64,000 nt of DNA from Mangrovimicrobium sediminis (GTDB lineage Bacteria > Pseudomonadota > Gammaproteobacteria > Pseudomonadales > Halieaceae). The stretch covers positions 1 to 64,000 of the forward strand of contig NZ_SRLE01000001.1 in the NCBI RefSeq assembly GCF_004745945.1, read 5' to 3'. Shown here piece after piece: positions 16,956 through 27,601 of the stretch. The notes below the pieces were generated by a model. That model made no database searches, was not told the DNA's origin, and saw nothing but the letters and a program-made list of their open reading frames with translations. The position numbers were made by a program, and so were the translations under genes. Every line of letters begins with the position of its first letter. Position 1 is the first letter of the stretch.

Positions 16956-17878
16956 ACAGAAGATTAATGCAGCGCGACTTCGCAATGGCAAGTCATTTTC
17001 CGAGTCTCGCGCGAGAAATGCGCATTAATCCTGACTCTCACATGTTTGCTGAAGACATCCGACTCTTCGCAATGCCAATCAGGCATCCTGCCCCTAGCTC
17101 ACCGAATTACAACGTAAACCTCGTCGGCGCCCAGAGCGAAGTATCACGCACGAAGGATTTGCTGTCGCAATTCAGTGGATATGGAAGACACTCAAATGAA
17201 GAACTGCTAATTGACGCAATTGGCGAGATCGTTCTTTCGCTGTCTCACGAAGGCCGAGCCCTCTATGAAATTCATCAGCAGGAGAATGGGCAGACAACTC
17301 TTAATCAGTTTACCTCCCAGAAACTGATTAAGTTGCCATTTTACTATGTGCAGTTGATTCCAGCTATTGACCAAGAATTGTGGAAACGAAAATTCTCTAA
17401 ACTACGGTCGTCTCGCGTTTGGAAAATTGAGATGCCCAGCAGACTTGGTGGGTATAAAGGCTATCGGAAGATACTGAGTGAACTAGGTAGATTTGACTCA
17501 ACTGGCCCCAAATACTGGAGAGAAGAATTAGAGAATGGAACGATATCTGAACTTTTTAACTTTTCAGAGTACTCACTGAACCGTGATATATATCTTAATC
17601 GGATAACGAGAGCATGGGGATGGAATCGACGGGCAGTCTCATCTGATCGCTCTACTGAGTACTTCACTATATACAAGTCAGCCAGGTTCAACTTATCAGA
17701 GGCAATTCTACGAGAGCATATAATTCAAGAATTGAATCACCTACTATCCAAGCTTAGGATTGAGTGCAAGATTCAAGTTACTGGCCTACCTACTGAATCT
17801 GGAATCGAAGAAGCGTTAGAGCAATTAGAGAAAGGTAACATTGGATTTGAAGAAATCGTCACAAAGATAACAATATAG
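16952..17878 (+). CDS. Unrecognised island protein, coupled partner of the membrane protein
   Basis: 308 aa; its ATG overlaps the previous stop (ATGA, 16952-16955), so the two proteins are probably made in fixed ratio. No membrane helix. Notable stretches are EELLIDAIGEIVLSLSHEGRALYEI (about 89-113), LIKLPFYYVQLIPAIDQELWKRKF and a basic segment SRLGGYKGYRKILSEL; the tail is acidic (EEALEQLEKGN). Two histidines and several Glu near residue 105 could be functional but form no known motif. I cannot assign a family. The gene ends about 90 bp before the tRNA. Confidence 0.78.
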   Translation: MNRRLMQRDFAMASHFPSLAREMRINPDSHMFAEDIRLFAMPIRHPAPSSPNYNVNLVGAQSEVSRTKDLLSQFSGYGRHSNEELLIDAIGEIVLSLSHEGRALYEIHQQENGQTTLNQFTSQKLIKLPFYYVQLIPAIDQELWKRKFSKLRSSRVWKIEMPSRLGGYKGYRKILSELGRFDSTGPKYWREELENGTISELFNFSEYSLNRDIYLNRITRAWGWNRRAVSSDRSTEYFTIYKSARFNLSEAILREHIIQELNHLLSKLRIECKIQVTGLPTESGIEEALEQLEKGNIGFEEIVTKITI

Positions 17879-17926
17879 TCGGAAGGCTTATCACGGCCTA
17901 TTTCAAGTCCTGTAGTGCTCCAAAAC

Positions 17927-17962
17927 GAAAAAGGGCAACTAGCCTGTCGGTCAGTTGCCCTT
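17927..17962 (-). terminator. Rho-independent terminator downstream of tRNA-Ala
   Basis: aagggcaact (17931-17940) pairs with agttgccctt (17953-17962), and A-rich sequence at 17927-17932 gives a U-tract on the minus strand. It ends the tRNA transcript. It lies on the island side of the tRNA, so it was probably supplied by the element. Confidence 0.75.
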
Positions 17963-17969
17963 AATAAAT

Positions 17970-18045
17970 TGGTGGAGCTATGCGGGATCGAACCGCAGAC
18001 CTCAACACTGCCAGTGTTGCGCTCTCCCAGCTGAGCTATAGCCCC
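17970..18045 (-). tRNA. tRNA-Ala (anticodon GGC)
   Basis: 76 nt, reading GGGGCTA at the 5' end. All four arms fold: acceptor GGGGCTA/TAGCTCC with a G-T-type pair, D-arm GCTC...GAGC, anticodon stem CAACA/TGTTG with loop CTGGCAG, and T-arm TGCGG-TTCGATC-CCGCA. The CCA end is encoded. The anticodon GGC reads alanine GCC/GCU codons. Its 3' half is the insertion target of the neighbouring island. Confidence 0.95.
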
Positions 18046-18294
18046 AAATTTGTAGCTAACCTGTTGATCTCCCGGGAAAAAATCTTAAATGAGATCAAGC
18101 AAGAGCTGCGCATTTTAGTGAGCCGTCCGCGCCCTGTCAAGGCGTTTACTGGATGATTGGGACCCACCTCGCGTGTATCATACCGCGTCCCGCGCCGGGG
18201 CGCCTGCCCGCCCTTTAACCAGCGCCTAAAACAACACCCCGGCCGGTTCCAGAACCTGAGCCAAAACGAGAGCAAACCGAGAGAGAGTCCCGCA

Positions 18295-18780
18295 GTGAAA
18301 ATCGGCCCCGAAACCGTCGTCCAGTTCCACTACACCCTGCGCAACGCCGAAGGCGAGGAGCTCGAAACCTCCCGCGGCGACGACCCCACCGCCTACCTGC
18401 ACGGGGCGGACAACATCATCCCGGGCCTGGAGAAGGCCATGGTGGACCACGCCGCGGGGGATGTGTTTACCGTGGAAGTCGCGCCGGAAGACGCCTACGG
18501 CGAGGTCGACCCGTCGCGGCAGCAGCGCGTACCGGTCAAGCACCTGTTGTTCAAGGGCAAACTGAAGCCCGGAATGCAGGTGCTGCTGAACACGGAGCGC
18601 GGACGCGTGCCGGTGACGGTGGTCAAGGCCGGCCGCCACAGCGCGGATATCGACACCAACCACCCGCTGGCAGGGCAGACCCTGAGCTTCGATATCGAGA
18701 TCACCGACGTGCGCGCGGCCTCCGCCGAGGAAGTGGCGCATGGCCATGCCCACGGCCCCGGCGGCCACCACCATCACTGA
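18295..18780 (+). CDS. slyD: FKBP-type peptidyl-prolyl isomerase SlyD
   Basis: 161 aa from GTG 18295. FKBP core split by the IF domain: VVQFHYTLRNAEGEELETS, YLHGADNIIPGLEKAM, then AYGEVDPSRQQRVPVKHL and LAGQTLSFDIEI. The C-terminus is histidine-rich (HGHAHGPGGHHHH), as in SlyD proteins that bind nickel and other metals. It is a cytoplasmic folding helper and metallochaperone. The frame is open upstream to 18157, but that part is untypical. It converges with gltX, sharing a terminator region. Confidence 0.92.
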   Translation: MKIGPETVVQFHYTLRNAEGEELETSRGDDPTAYLHGADNIIPGLEKAMVDHAAGDVFTVEVAPEDAYGEVDPSRQQRVPVKHLLFKGKLKPGMQVLLNTERGRVPVTVVKAGRHSADIDTNHPLAGQTLSFDIEITDVRAASAEEVAHGHAHGPGGHHHH

Positions 18781-18789
18781 GCAGGCCCC

Positions 18790-18830
18790 CACAAAAAAGG
18801 CCCGCCAGGCACTGTGCCTGAACGGGCCTT
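18790..18830 (-). terminator. Terminator of gltX
   Basis: aaggcccg (18797-18804) pairs with cgggcctt (18823-18830), with an inner ccaggca/tgcctg stem. A-run at 18793-18798 gives a U-tract on the minus strand. Confidence 0.75.
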
Positions 18831-18872
18831 GATTGCGTAGCCGCCTGCTTCCGCAGCGCGGCGCCCGCCGCC

Positions 18873-20357
18873 TTACAACGCGGCGTATTCCTTCTCCAGC
18901 CGCTTGGCCGCCTTCTTCGACACACCGCCCAGCACCTCGATAGCGTGGCGCAGTCGCGCGCGGCTCATGTCCGGGCCGAGAATCTCCATGGCGTCCACGA
19001 CAGAGAACGAGGCACTGGAGCCGGCGATGGCGATGAACATCGGCGCCAGGTAGTCCTTCACTTTCACGTCCAGCGCGTCGGCCAAACCCTTGAGGTCGTT
19101 CCAGATAGTGTCGCGGGTCCAGTGGCGCTGTGCTTCGAGCTTCCACAGGGCGAACTGCAGGCCCTTGACCAGGTCCTCGCGCTCGCCCTTGATGCCCCCG
19201 AAATCCGTCTCGGTGATGGGCAACGTGCCGGAAACAAGGAACGCGGCCAGCGGCGCGAAATCGCTCAGCACTTCCATGCGCTTTTGCGCGTGGGGCAGCA
19301 CCTGCAACAGGTTCTCGCGGTTAAAGGCCCACTGCTGCAGGCGGTCGGCGAGTTGCTCGGTGTCGAGGTCCTCGCGCATCCACATGCCGTTCAGCCAGCG
19401 TAGTTTCTCCACGTCGAAGATCGGCCCACCGAGGGAGACGCGGCTGATATCGAACTCCGCCAGCATCTGTTCCAGCGAGAACTTCTCGCGCTCGTCGGGC
19501 ATGGACCAGCCCATACGGCCGAGGTAGTTGAGCAGCGCCTCGGGCAGGAAACCCATGCGCTGGTAGTACAGGATGCTGGTCGGGTTCTTGCGCTTGGAGA
19601 GCTTGGATTTATCCGGGTTGCGCAGCAGCGGCAGGTGGCACAGCTGCGGCATGTCCCAGCCAAAGTACTCGTAGAGCAGCTTGTGCTTGGGCGCGGAGTT
19701 GATCCACTCCTCGCCGCGGATCACGTGAGTGATACCCATCAGGTGGTCGTCCACCACGTTGGCCAGGTGGTAGGTGGGCATGCCGTCGGACTTCAGCAGC
19801 ACCTGGGCGTCGACCATGCCCCAGTCCAGCTCGATGGTGCCGCGCAACATGTCGTCGACGGCGCAGGCGCCCTCCTCTTCCGGCACGATCATGCGGATCA
19901 CGTAGGGCTCGCCGGCCGCCTCGCGTTTGGCCACTTCGTCGTCGGGCAGCTTGAGGTCCGAGTATTTCAGGGCGTTGCTGTTGCCGGATTCACGCTGGGC
20001 TTCGCGCAGTGCGTCCAGCTCCTCCGCGGTGCGGTAGCAGACGAAGGCCTTGCCCGCCTCCACCAGCTGGCGGGCGTACTCGCCGTACAGCTCCATCCGC
20101 TCGCTCTGCCGGTAGGGGCCATGCGGGCCGCCGACGTCCGGGCCCTCGTCCCAGGTGATGCCCAGCCAGCGCAGGGAATCGAGAATCGCCTGCTCGGACT
20201 CGGGCGTGCTGCGCTGCTGGTCGGTGTCCTCGATGCGCAGCAGGAACTGGCCGCCGCTGGCGCGCGCGAAACACAGGTTGAACAGGGCGATGTAGGCGGT
20301 GCCGACGTGGGGGTCGCCGGTGGGCGACGGGGCGACACGGGTGCGGACTGTCGTCAT
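18873..20357 (-). CDS. gltX: Glutamate--tRNA ligase
   Basis: 494-aa class I synthetase charging tRNA-Glu. The HIGH-type motif is HVGT at residues 17-20 ([13 protein letters not shown]), followed by [12 protein letters not shown]. The KMSKS-type loop reads KLSKRKNP near residue 250. Length is normal for bacterial GluRS. A TATAAT promoter element lies about 30 bp upstream and a terminator downstream, so it is probably transcribed alone. Confidence 0.97.
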   Translation of the reverse strand: MTTVRTRVAPSPTGDPHVGTAYIALFNLCFARASGGQFLLRIEDTDQQRSTPESEQAILDSLRWLGITWDEGPDVGGPHGPYRQSERMELYGEYARQLVEAGKAFVCYRTAEELDALREAQRESGNSNALKYSDLKLPDDEVAKREAAGEPYVIRMIVPEEEGACAVDDMLRGTIELDWGMVDAQVLLKSDGMPTYHLANVVDDHLMGITHVIRGEEWINSAPKHKLLYEYFGWDMPQLCHLPLLRNPDKSKLSKRKNPTSILYYQRMGFLPEALLNYLGRMGWSMPDEREKFSLEQMLAEFDISRVSLGGPIFDVEKLRWLNGMWMREDLDTEQLADRLQQWAFNRENLLQVLPHAQKRMEVLSDFAPLAAFLVSGTLPITETDFGGIKGEREDLVKGLQFALWKLEAQRHWTRDTIWNDLKGLADALDVKVKDYLAPMFIAIAGSSASFSVVDAMEILGPDMSRARLRHAIEVLGGVSKKAAKRLEKEYAAL

Positions 20358-20389
20358 GGAAATTCCGGGTGTAGTCAGGAAACGCGGCG

Positions 20390-20395
20390 ATTATA
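20390..20395 (-). promoter_or_regulatory. -10 element upstream of gltX
   Basis: Perfect TATAAT on the minus strand with its 3' side about 32 bp before the gltX ATG. No good -35 hexamer is seen at the right distance. Confidence 0.4.
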
Positions 20396-20452
20396 CGGGG
20401 TGAAACGGGCAAATCCCACCGCGACCATGTCCTGGCGCGACCGGACCGGCCG

Positions 20453-21178
20453 TCAGGGAAGCAGCCAACCGAAGCCGTCCAGAAGGCGGGCAAAGCTGCC
20501 CACGGGTTCCGCTCGCAACTGCAACGGCTCACCACTCACCGGGTGCAGCAGGTCCATGCCGGTACAGGCCAGCAGCAGCCGCTCGCAGGCGTAGTGCTCG
20601 CGAAAGAAGCGGTTGTGCACGCCCTTGCCGTACTTGGCGTCGCCGATGATCGGGTGGCCGATGTGCTTCATGTGCCGGCGCAACTGGTGGCGGCGCCCCT
20701 CCCGGGGCAGCAATTCCACCAGCGAATAGCGCGCCTGCGGGTAGCGGTCCACCGCGTGGGGCAGTTCCACCGTGGCCAGGCAACGGTAGTCGGTATGCGC
20801 GGATTGTGCCGGGCGCGGCTGGCTGCGGTTGCGGTCGGCGATGGCGTCGGCCTTATCGGTCAGGGGATGGTCGATGCTGCCCGAATCGGGGCAGTAGCCG
20901 CGCACTACCGCCAGGTAGGTTTTGCCCATGCTGTGTTCGGCAAACTGGGTGGACAGTTCCCGGGCGATCTCCGGCGAGAGCGCGAACAGCAAAACGCCGG
21001 AAGTCGGTTTATCCAGGCGGTGCACCGGGTAGACGCGCTGTCCCACCTGGTCGCGCACCAGTTGCAGGGCAAAGCGCGTTTCGTGACGGTCGATGGGGCT
21101 GCGGTGCACCAGCAGGCCGCTGGGCTTGTGCACAGCGACCAGGTGCTCGTCTCGGTAGAGGACGGGCAGCGTTTCCAC
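20453..21178 (-). CDS. truC: tRNA pseudouridine(65) synthase TruC
   Basis: 241 aa, RluA family. The catalytic motif is HRLDKPTSG, and a LLPREGRRHQLRRHMKHIGHPIIGD block follows in the later half. PVLYRDEHLVAVHKPSGLLVHRS at the start matches TruC. It isomerises U65 in certain tRNAs. GTG 21178 is the only sensible start, 5 bp after the asparaginase stop, so the two genes are co-transcribed. The open frame runs on upstream through the asparaginase gene, but that is a shadow and not a fusion. Confidence 0.9.
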   Translation of the reverse strand: METLPVLYRDEHLVAVHKPSGLLVHRSPIDRHETRFALQLVRDQVGQRVYPVHRLDKPTSGVLLFALSPEIARELSTQFAEHSMGKTYLAVVRGYCPDSGSIDHPLTDKADAIADRNRSQPRPAQSAHTDYRCLATVELPHAVDRYPQARYSLVELLPREGRRHQLRRHMKHIGHPIIGDAKYGKGVHNRFFREHYACERLLLACTGMDLLHPVSGEPLQLRAEPVGSFARLLDGFGWLLP

Positions 21179-21183
21179 GGGGC

Positions 21184-22245
21184 TCAGTACTGGTCGAACA
21201 GGGCCTGTATCGACGCGGGGTCGCGCTTCTCCAGCAGGGCGAGCTTGAGCAGCACGCGGGCCTGCGGCGGCTTGAGTTCGCCCGCGGCCACCGTACCCAG
21301 GGTGTCGTCGTCGGTCTCCACGTTGCGACCGACAAAACCGCGGGTAACGCGGGTGGAGCGCACTACCGCGACGCCCGCCTTCACCGCGCGGGCCACCGCC
21401 GCCTGGGTCTCGCGATTCATGTTGCCGTTGCCGACGCCGGCCAGCACGATGCCGCGTGCGCCGGCGGCCACCAGGGCGTCCACCAGGTCCGGGGAGGCGC
21501 CGGCGTGCAGGTAGAGCACATCCACCCGGGGCAGCGCCTGCAGGCCATCGACGCTGAATTCGGAATCCGCGGTGTGGCGCTTGTAGGGGTAACGGAAGTA
21601 GCGGTTCTCGCCGTACAGGCTGGTGCCGATCAGGCCGCGTTCGGGGGAGATGAACGTCTGCACGTCGGTGGTGCTGGACTTGGTCATGCCGCGCGCGCCG
21701 TGGATGTCGTCGTTGATCACCACCAGCACGCCGCGCCCCGCGGCCTGCGGGTCCGCCGCAACCGCCACCGCGTTGTAGATGTTCAGCGGGCCATCGGCAG
21801 ACAGCGCAGTGGCCGGGCGCATGGCGGCGGTGAGCACGACCGGCTTTTTGCTGTGCACGACCAGGCTGAGGAAATAGGCGGTTTCCTCGATGGTATCGGT
21901 GCCGTGGGTGATGACCACGCCGTCGACGCCCTCCTCGGCCAGCAGCGTGTTGACCCGCGCGGCGAGAGTCAGCCAGATGGCGTCGGACATATCCTGGCTG
22001 CCGACACTGGCCACCTGCTCGCCGCTGATCGCGGCCAGCTCCGCCAGCTGCGGCACGGCCTCGATCAGCGCGTCCACGGCCAGGGCCGCCGCGTTGTAGC
22101 TGGCCCGGGTGCCGGAGTCGCCGCGCCCGGCGATGGTGCCGCCGGTGGCCAGTATCACGATGTTCGCTTGCATGTTGTCTCCCGCTTGGGCGGCGCCGCC
22201 CGCGAGCGCCAGGACCAGGCAGACAATTCGGGTCAGGGCTTGCAT
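21184..22245 (-). CDS. ansB: Type II (periplasmic) L-asparaginase
   Basis: 353 aa with a signal peptide (MQALTRIVCLVLALAGGAAQA). The two threonine motifs are present: ILATGGTIAGRGD near residue 30 and ITHGTDTIEETAYF near 110, with AMRPATALSADGPLN and the C-terminal region. It hydrolyses asparagine to aspartate and ammonia in the periplasm. ATG 22245 is chosen because it begins the signal peptide; the frame is open to 22401. It precedes truC in one unit. Confidence 0.92.
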   Translation of the reverse strand: MQALTRIVCLVLALAGGAAQAGDNMQANIVILATGGTIAGRGDSGTRASYNAAALAVDALIEAVPQLAELAAISGEQVASVGSQDMSDAIWLTLAARVNTLLAEEGVDGVVITHGTDTIEETAYFLSLVVHSKKPVVLTAAMRPATALSADGPLNIYNAVAVAADPQAAGRGVLVVINDDIHGARGMTKSSTTDVQTFISPERGLIGTSLYGENRYFRYPYKRHTADSEFSVDGLQALPRVDVLYLHAGASPDLVDALVAAGARGIVLAGVGNGNMNRETQAAVARAVKAGVAVVRSTRVTRGFVGRNVETDDDTLGTVAAGELKPPQARVLLKLALLEKRDPASIQALFDQY

Positions 22246-22504
22246 GGCTCTCCCGGGTCGATGACCTTGAAAAACGGGCAGTATCGGGGAATTGCCAGCG
22301 CTGCTCAAGGGCTGAGCAACCCCGATGTACTCCCCGAAACGGGGCGGCGCACTGCGGGCGGGCGCTGAAACAGTGCAGCCTGCAACAGGCCGCTTCCACA
22401 AGGCCCCCGAATTCGACTATAAGTAAGGATATTCAGGGTTCTTGCACGCAACTTGCATTGCCCCGGTACCTTCCCGTGTCCCCACGCCTCGGATACCCGC
22501 CGCC

Positions 22505-25018
<2,514 letters not shown>

Positions 25019-25044
25019 GCTGCAGCGGACCACGGGCAGGCTGG

Positions 25045-25326
25045 CTAGCCGGCGCCCAGGAAATACGCTGTGAGCAACGACGCCAGCAGGGCTGCCGCCC
25101 AGCCATAGGTAGTGCGCTTGAGCCAGACCGGCGCCAGGCGCACCTCCATGAAATAGGCGATCACCAGCAGTGCCTTGAACATCGACATGCCCAGCACGCC
25201 GACGGTAATCGCCGTACTCAGGTGATACTCGGCGCCGTGTCCACGGCCCAGCGTCCAGGACACTAGGGTGATCGCCATGAGCAGGGCCCAGGCGTAGGTC
25301 AGGGGGTTGCGAAGATACTCGTGCAT
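25045..25326 (-). CDS. Cytochrome c oxidase subunit IV family (NorF-like) membrane protein
   Basis: 93 aa, three hydrophobic helices (YAWALLMAITLVSWTLG; AITVGVLGMSMFKALLVIAYFMEVR; GWAAALLASLLTAYFLG). The FKALLVIAYFMEVRLAP stretch is the COX4_pro/NorF signature. It is the last gene of a four-gene minus-strand operon, 5 bp after the subunit III-like gene. Such small subunits help assemble or stabilise haem-copper or NO reductases; no catalytic subunit is present here. Confidence 0.82.
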   Translation of the reverse strand: MHEYLRNPLTYAWALLMAITLVSWTLGRGHGAEYHLSTAITVGVLGMSMFKALLVIAYFMEVRLAPVWLKRTTYGWAAALLASLLTAYFLGAG

Positions 25327-25331
25327 GGGCG

Positions 25332-25931
25332 CTATCTCATCAGGTAGAACAGGGCGAACAGGACCAGCCACAGCAGGTCCACCATGTGCCAGTAGATGGC
25401 TCCCGCCTCGAGAAACTTCACATCCGGCAACGGATTGCGGCGCAGGTGGCGGATCATGAAACCGATGATCACCAGGCCGAGCAACACGTGGCACAGGTGC
25501 AAGCCTGTCATCACGTAATAGAACATGAAGAACAGGTTTTCACCGGCGGTATGGCCGGCGGCGAGCTTGGGCCCCCACTCCAGCAGCTTGAGGAAGGGGA
25601 ACAGGCCGCCGATGGCGACCGTCGCACCGAACAGGCGCAGCGCGTGGGCCGTCTTGCCGTCGCGCGCCGCCTCCGTCCCCAGGGCCAGGCACCAGGAACT
25701 GGTCAGCAGGACCAGGGTGTTGATCACGCCGATGGACTGGTTGAGCTGCTGCTGGCTGTGCAGGAACAGCGCGCTGTCCTGCCCGCGATAGACCATGTAG
25801 GCAATGAAATACAGTCCGAAGATCAGCAGGTCGCCGAGGATAAAAAACCACATACCCGCCTCGCCGGGCAGGTACCGGGCGCGCGGGTTACCGGCCCGGC
25901 CCGGTGCGAGAGCGCTACTGGATGACATCAT
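25332..25931 (-). CDS. Cytochrome c oxidase subunit III family (NorE-like) protein
   Basis: 199 aa, five predicted helices. The start GEAGMWFFILGDLLIFGLYFIAYM and the end HMVDLLWLVLFALFYLMR are typical of the NorE branch of subunit III; MTGLHLCHVLLGL holds the conserved histidines. It overlaps neither neighbour but lies 5 and 12 bp from them. In nitric oxide reductase loci this protein aids activity. Here it accompanies two other membrane proteins instead. Confidence 0.87.
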   Translation of the reverse strand: MMSSSSALAPGRAGNPRARYLPGEAGMWFFILGDLLIFGLYFIAYMVYRGQDSALFLHSQQQLNQSIGVINTLVLLTSSWCLALGTEAARDGKTAHALRLFGATVAIGGLFPFLKLLEWGPKLAAGHTAGENLFFMFYYVMTGLHLCHVLLGLVIIGFMIRHLRRNPLPDVKFLEAGAIYWHMVDLLWLVLFALFYLMR

Positions 25932-25943
25932 CGTCCCCCCTCC

Positions 25944-26726
25944 TCAGGCATAGGCCGCGCCGGCAACAGGCCGGGCGTTGCGCAGCTGGCTTTCGGGCTG
26001 CCGCTTGATCGCCCGATAAATGCATACGTAAATCGTGATCTGCCATGGCACGTACAGCACCATGTTGAAGTAGAACGCCAGCAACCCGTTCCAGGCGAAG
26101 GGGCCGGAGTGGCTCACCCACACGGTCATCGCGAAAATCTCGGTGACCGACTGCCAGATCGTGTAATACCCCAGCCAGCGCGGCAGGGTGTTGTTTTCGT
26201 CGAGCAGGATCGACAGGCCGAGACAGGACCAGTTGAGGAAGAAGCAGCCCAGGCAACCGATGAACGACAGGTAGCCGAAATCGTAGAGCATCTGCAGGAT
26301 CGCCGGGTCGTAGCCCGGCCGGAAAGCGCCCAGACCGAAACAGAACATCGGGAACAGGCAGCCCACGGTGGCGCCGGTAACCGCGCCAATGATAAACGCG
26401 TAGCGCAAGACCGGGCTGACCGTCATGCGCTGCATCTGGCTGAGGTAGACGCCGTTGCCCACGGCGGAGAGACCGTAGCAGAGTATCAGGATGCTCGAGG
26501 CCAGCAGCAGGTTGGGCGACTGCATGAAGGCGACAACGCCCTCCTCGGTGTTCATCGGTGCACGCGGCGGCATCATCCAGCTCAGCGGCACGAACACCAA
26601 CCCGAACAGGTTGTAGAACACCGGCACGCTCCAGAAACACAACCACTGGTCGAGTTTCCTGGATTTGTACCAGGGCGCACCCGCCGCGGCCTGCGGTGCG
26701 GACTGCAGGGCAATGGCTTCACTCAT
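25944..26726 (-). CDS. Uncharacterised polytopic membrane protein (paralogue of the next gene)
   Basis: 260 aa with about six helices. No haem-copper histidine pattern is visible. It aligns by eye with the 26723-27427 product: FRPGYDPAILQMLYDFGYL, LDENNTLPRWLGYY and HSGPFAWNGLL correspond to similarly spaced segments there. Its start overlaps the upstream stop by 4 bases. The pair may form a heterodimer feeding or housing a redox module with the subunit III/IV-like proteins. Function unknown. Confidence 0.78.
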   Translation of the reverse strand: MSEAIALQSAPQAAAGAPWYKSRKLDQWLCFWSVPVFYNLFGLVFVPLSWMMPPRAPMNTEEGVVAFMQSPNLLLASSILILCYGLSAVGNGVYLSQMQRMTVSPVLRYAFIIGAVTGATVGCLFPMFCFGLGAFRPGYDPAILQMLYDFGYLSFIGCLGCFFLNWSCLGLSILLDENNTLPRWLGYYTIWQSVTEIFAMTVWVSHSGPFAWNGLLAFYFNMVLYVPWQITIYVCIYRAIKRQPESQLRNARPVAGAAYA

Positions 26727-27427
26727 AGTGTCACCCCCTCGTCGGCGACCTGCTGACGGACGACACCCAACATGACCCAGAACATCACCGCGACATACAC
26801 CGTGAAGGCCGCCAGGCGCAGCGAGTTCGACAGGAACCCGTCCCAGGCCAGCGGGCCGGTCTTGTGCATGATAGAAAACGCAGCGGGCACGAACAGCAGC
26901 GCGGTGAGCACGTTAAAGTGCGCGACCCAGCGGGGAAACACCGGCTGCGGGCGTTCGTCGAGGTAGATAGCCCCGGCCAGGCAGAGGTTCTGTACCACCA
27001 GCACACCCGCCGGGGTGATAAAGAAAAACCACGCCATATCGTTGAGCAGGCTGATCAACTGCGGGTCGCGGTCCGGCCGGTACAGCGCGATGCCCCAGGC
27101 GAAATCCGCGAGAATGAATGCGGTGATGCCAATGCCGACGCAGATCAGGTAGGAGTATGCGAACACCTGGCTGGAGTTAATCACCCGCAGCATCTGCACC
27201 ACAATCACCGCGAACAGCGGCACCAGCAGGCAACCGATCAGGTTGCCGAACACCACCACGCCGCGCATGGTCGCCAGGTTCTCCTGGAAAAACGCCGCCA
27301 CCTGCTCCGGCGTCATCTGCGGCGACAGCGGCGGCGAGAAGGCGGGGAACATTAAATAACAGATCAGGAACAACACCCCCGCCACCGGAGTGCTCCACAA
27401 CATGATCATCTGGCCTTTGCTCTGCAT
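26723..27427 (-). CDS. Uncharacterised polytopic membrane protein (first gene of the oxidase-like operon)
   Basis: 234 aa from ATG 27427, preceded by ggaggt. About six helices. Segments YRPDRDPQLISLLNDMAWFF, LDERPQPVFPRWVAHF and KTGPLAWDGFL match its neighbour, so the two arose by duplication. It heads the four-gene unit. A 174-bp gap separates it from the TonB receptor on the same strand. I do not recognise the family. Confidence 0.78.
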   Translation of the reverse strand: MQSKGQMIMLWSTPVAGVLFLICYLMFPAFSPPLSPQMTPEQVAAFFQENLATMRGVVVFGNLIGCLLVPLFAVIVVQMLRVINSSQVFAYSYLICVGIGITAFILADFAWGIALYRPDRDPQLISLLNDMAWFFFITPAGVLVVQNLCLAGAIYLDERPQPVFPRWVAHFNVLTALLFVPAAFSIMHKTGPLAWDGFLSNSLRLAAFTVYVAVMFWVMLGVVRQQVADEGVTL

Positions 27428-27601
27428 GACGCTGCTACCTCCTGAAATTGATGTTACCGACGGCGTTATTGTTTTAAGTCGGCCCCGGGCGACGCCACCC
27501 GTCCCGGGGTCCATGGTCGCTCCCGCTGCACCGGGCCCGGGAACGTGTTTGCCTGTGACGGTCGCCGCGGCTACGGGACCGGCCCCGCGGCCGCGCAGAC
27601 C

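Larger units (their letters stand above)
13780..17969. mobile_element. AT-rich genomic island inserted at tRNA-Ala(GGC)
   Basis: About 4.2 kb between the degenerate tRNA 3'-half copy and the intact tRNA. Base composition and codon use (many A/T-ending codons) differ sharply from both flanks. It holds one small gene and two overlapping larger genes, none recognised, and no integrase, transposase or relaxase. It is either a remnant that lost its recombinase or a small element mobilised in trans. Confidence 0.82.

Noticed and set aside
20453-22399. A fusion of asparaginase and pseudouridine synthase in one frame
   Set aside because: The asparaginase is in another frame with its own signal peptide; the upstream extension of the truC frame is a GC-rich shadow.
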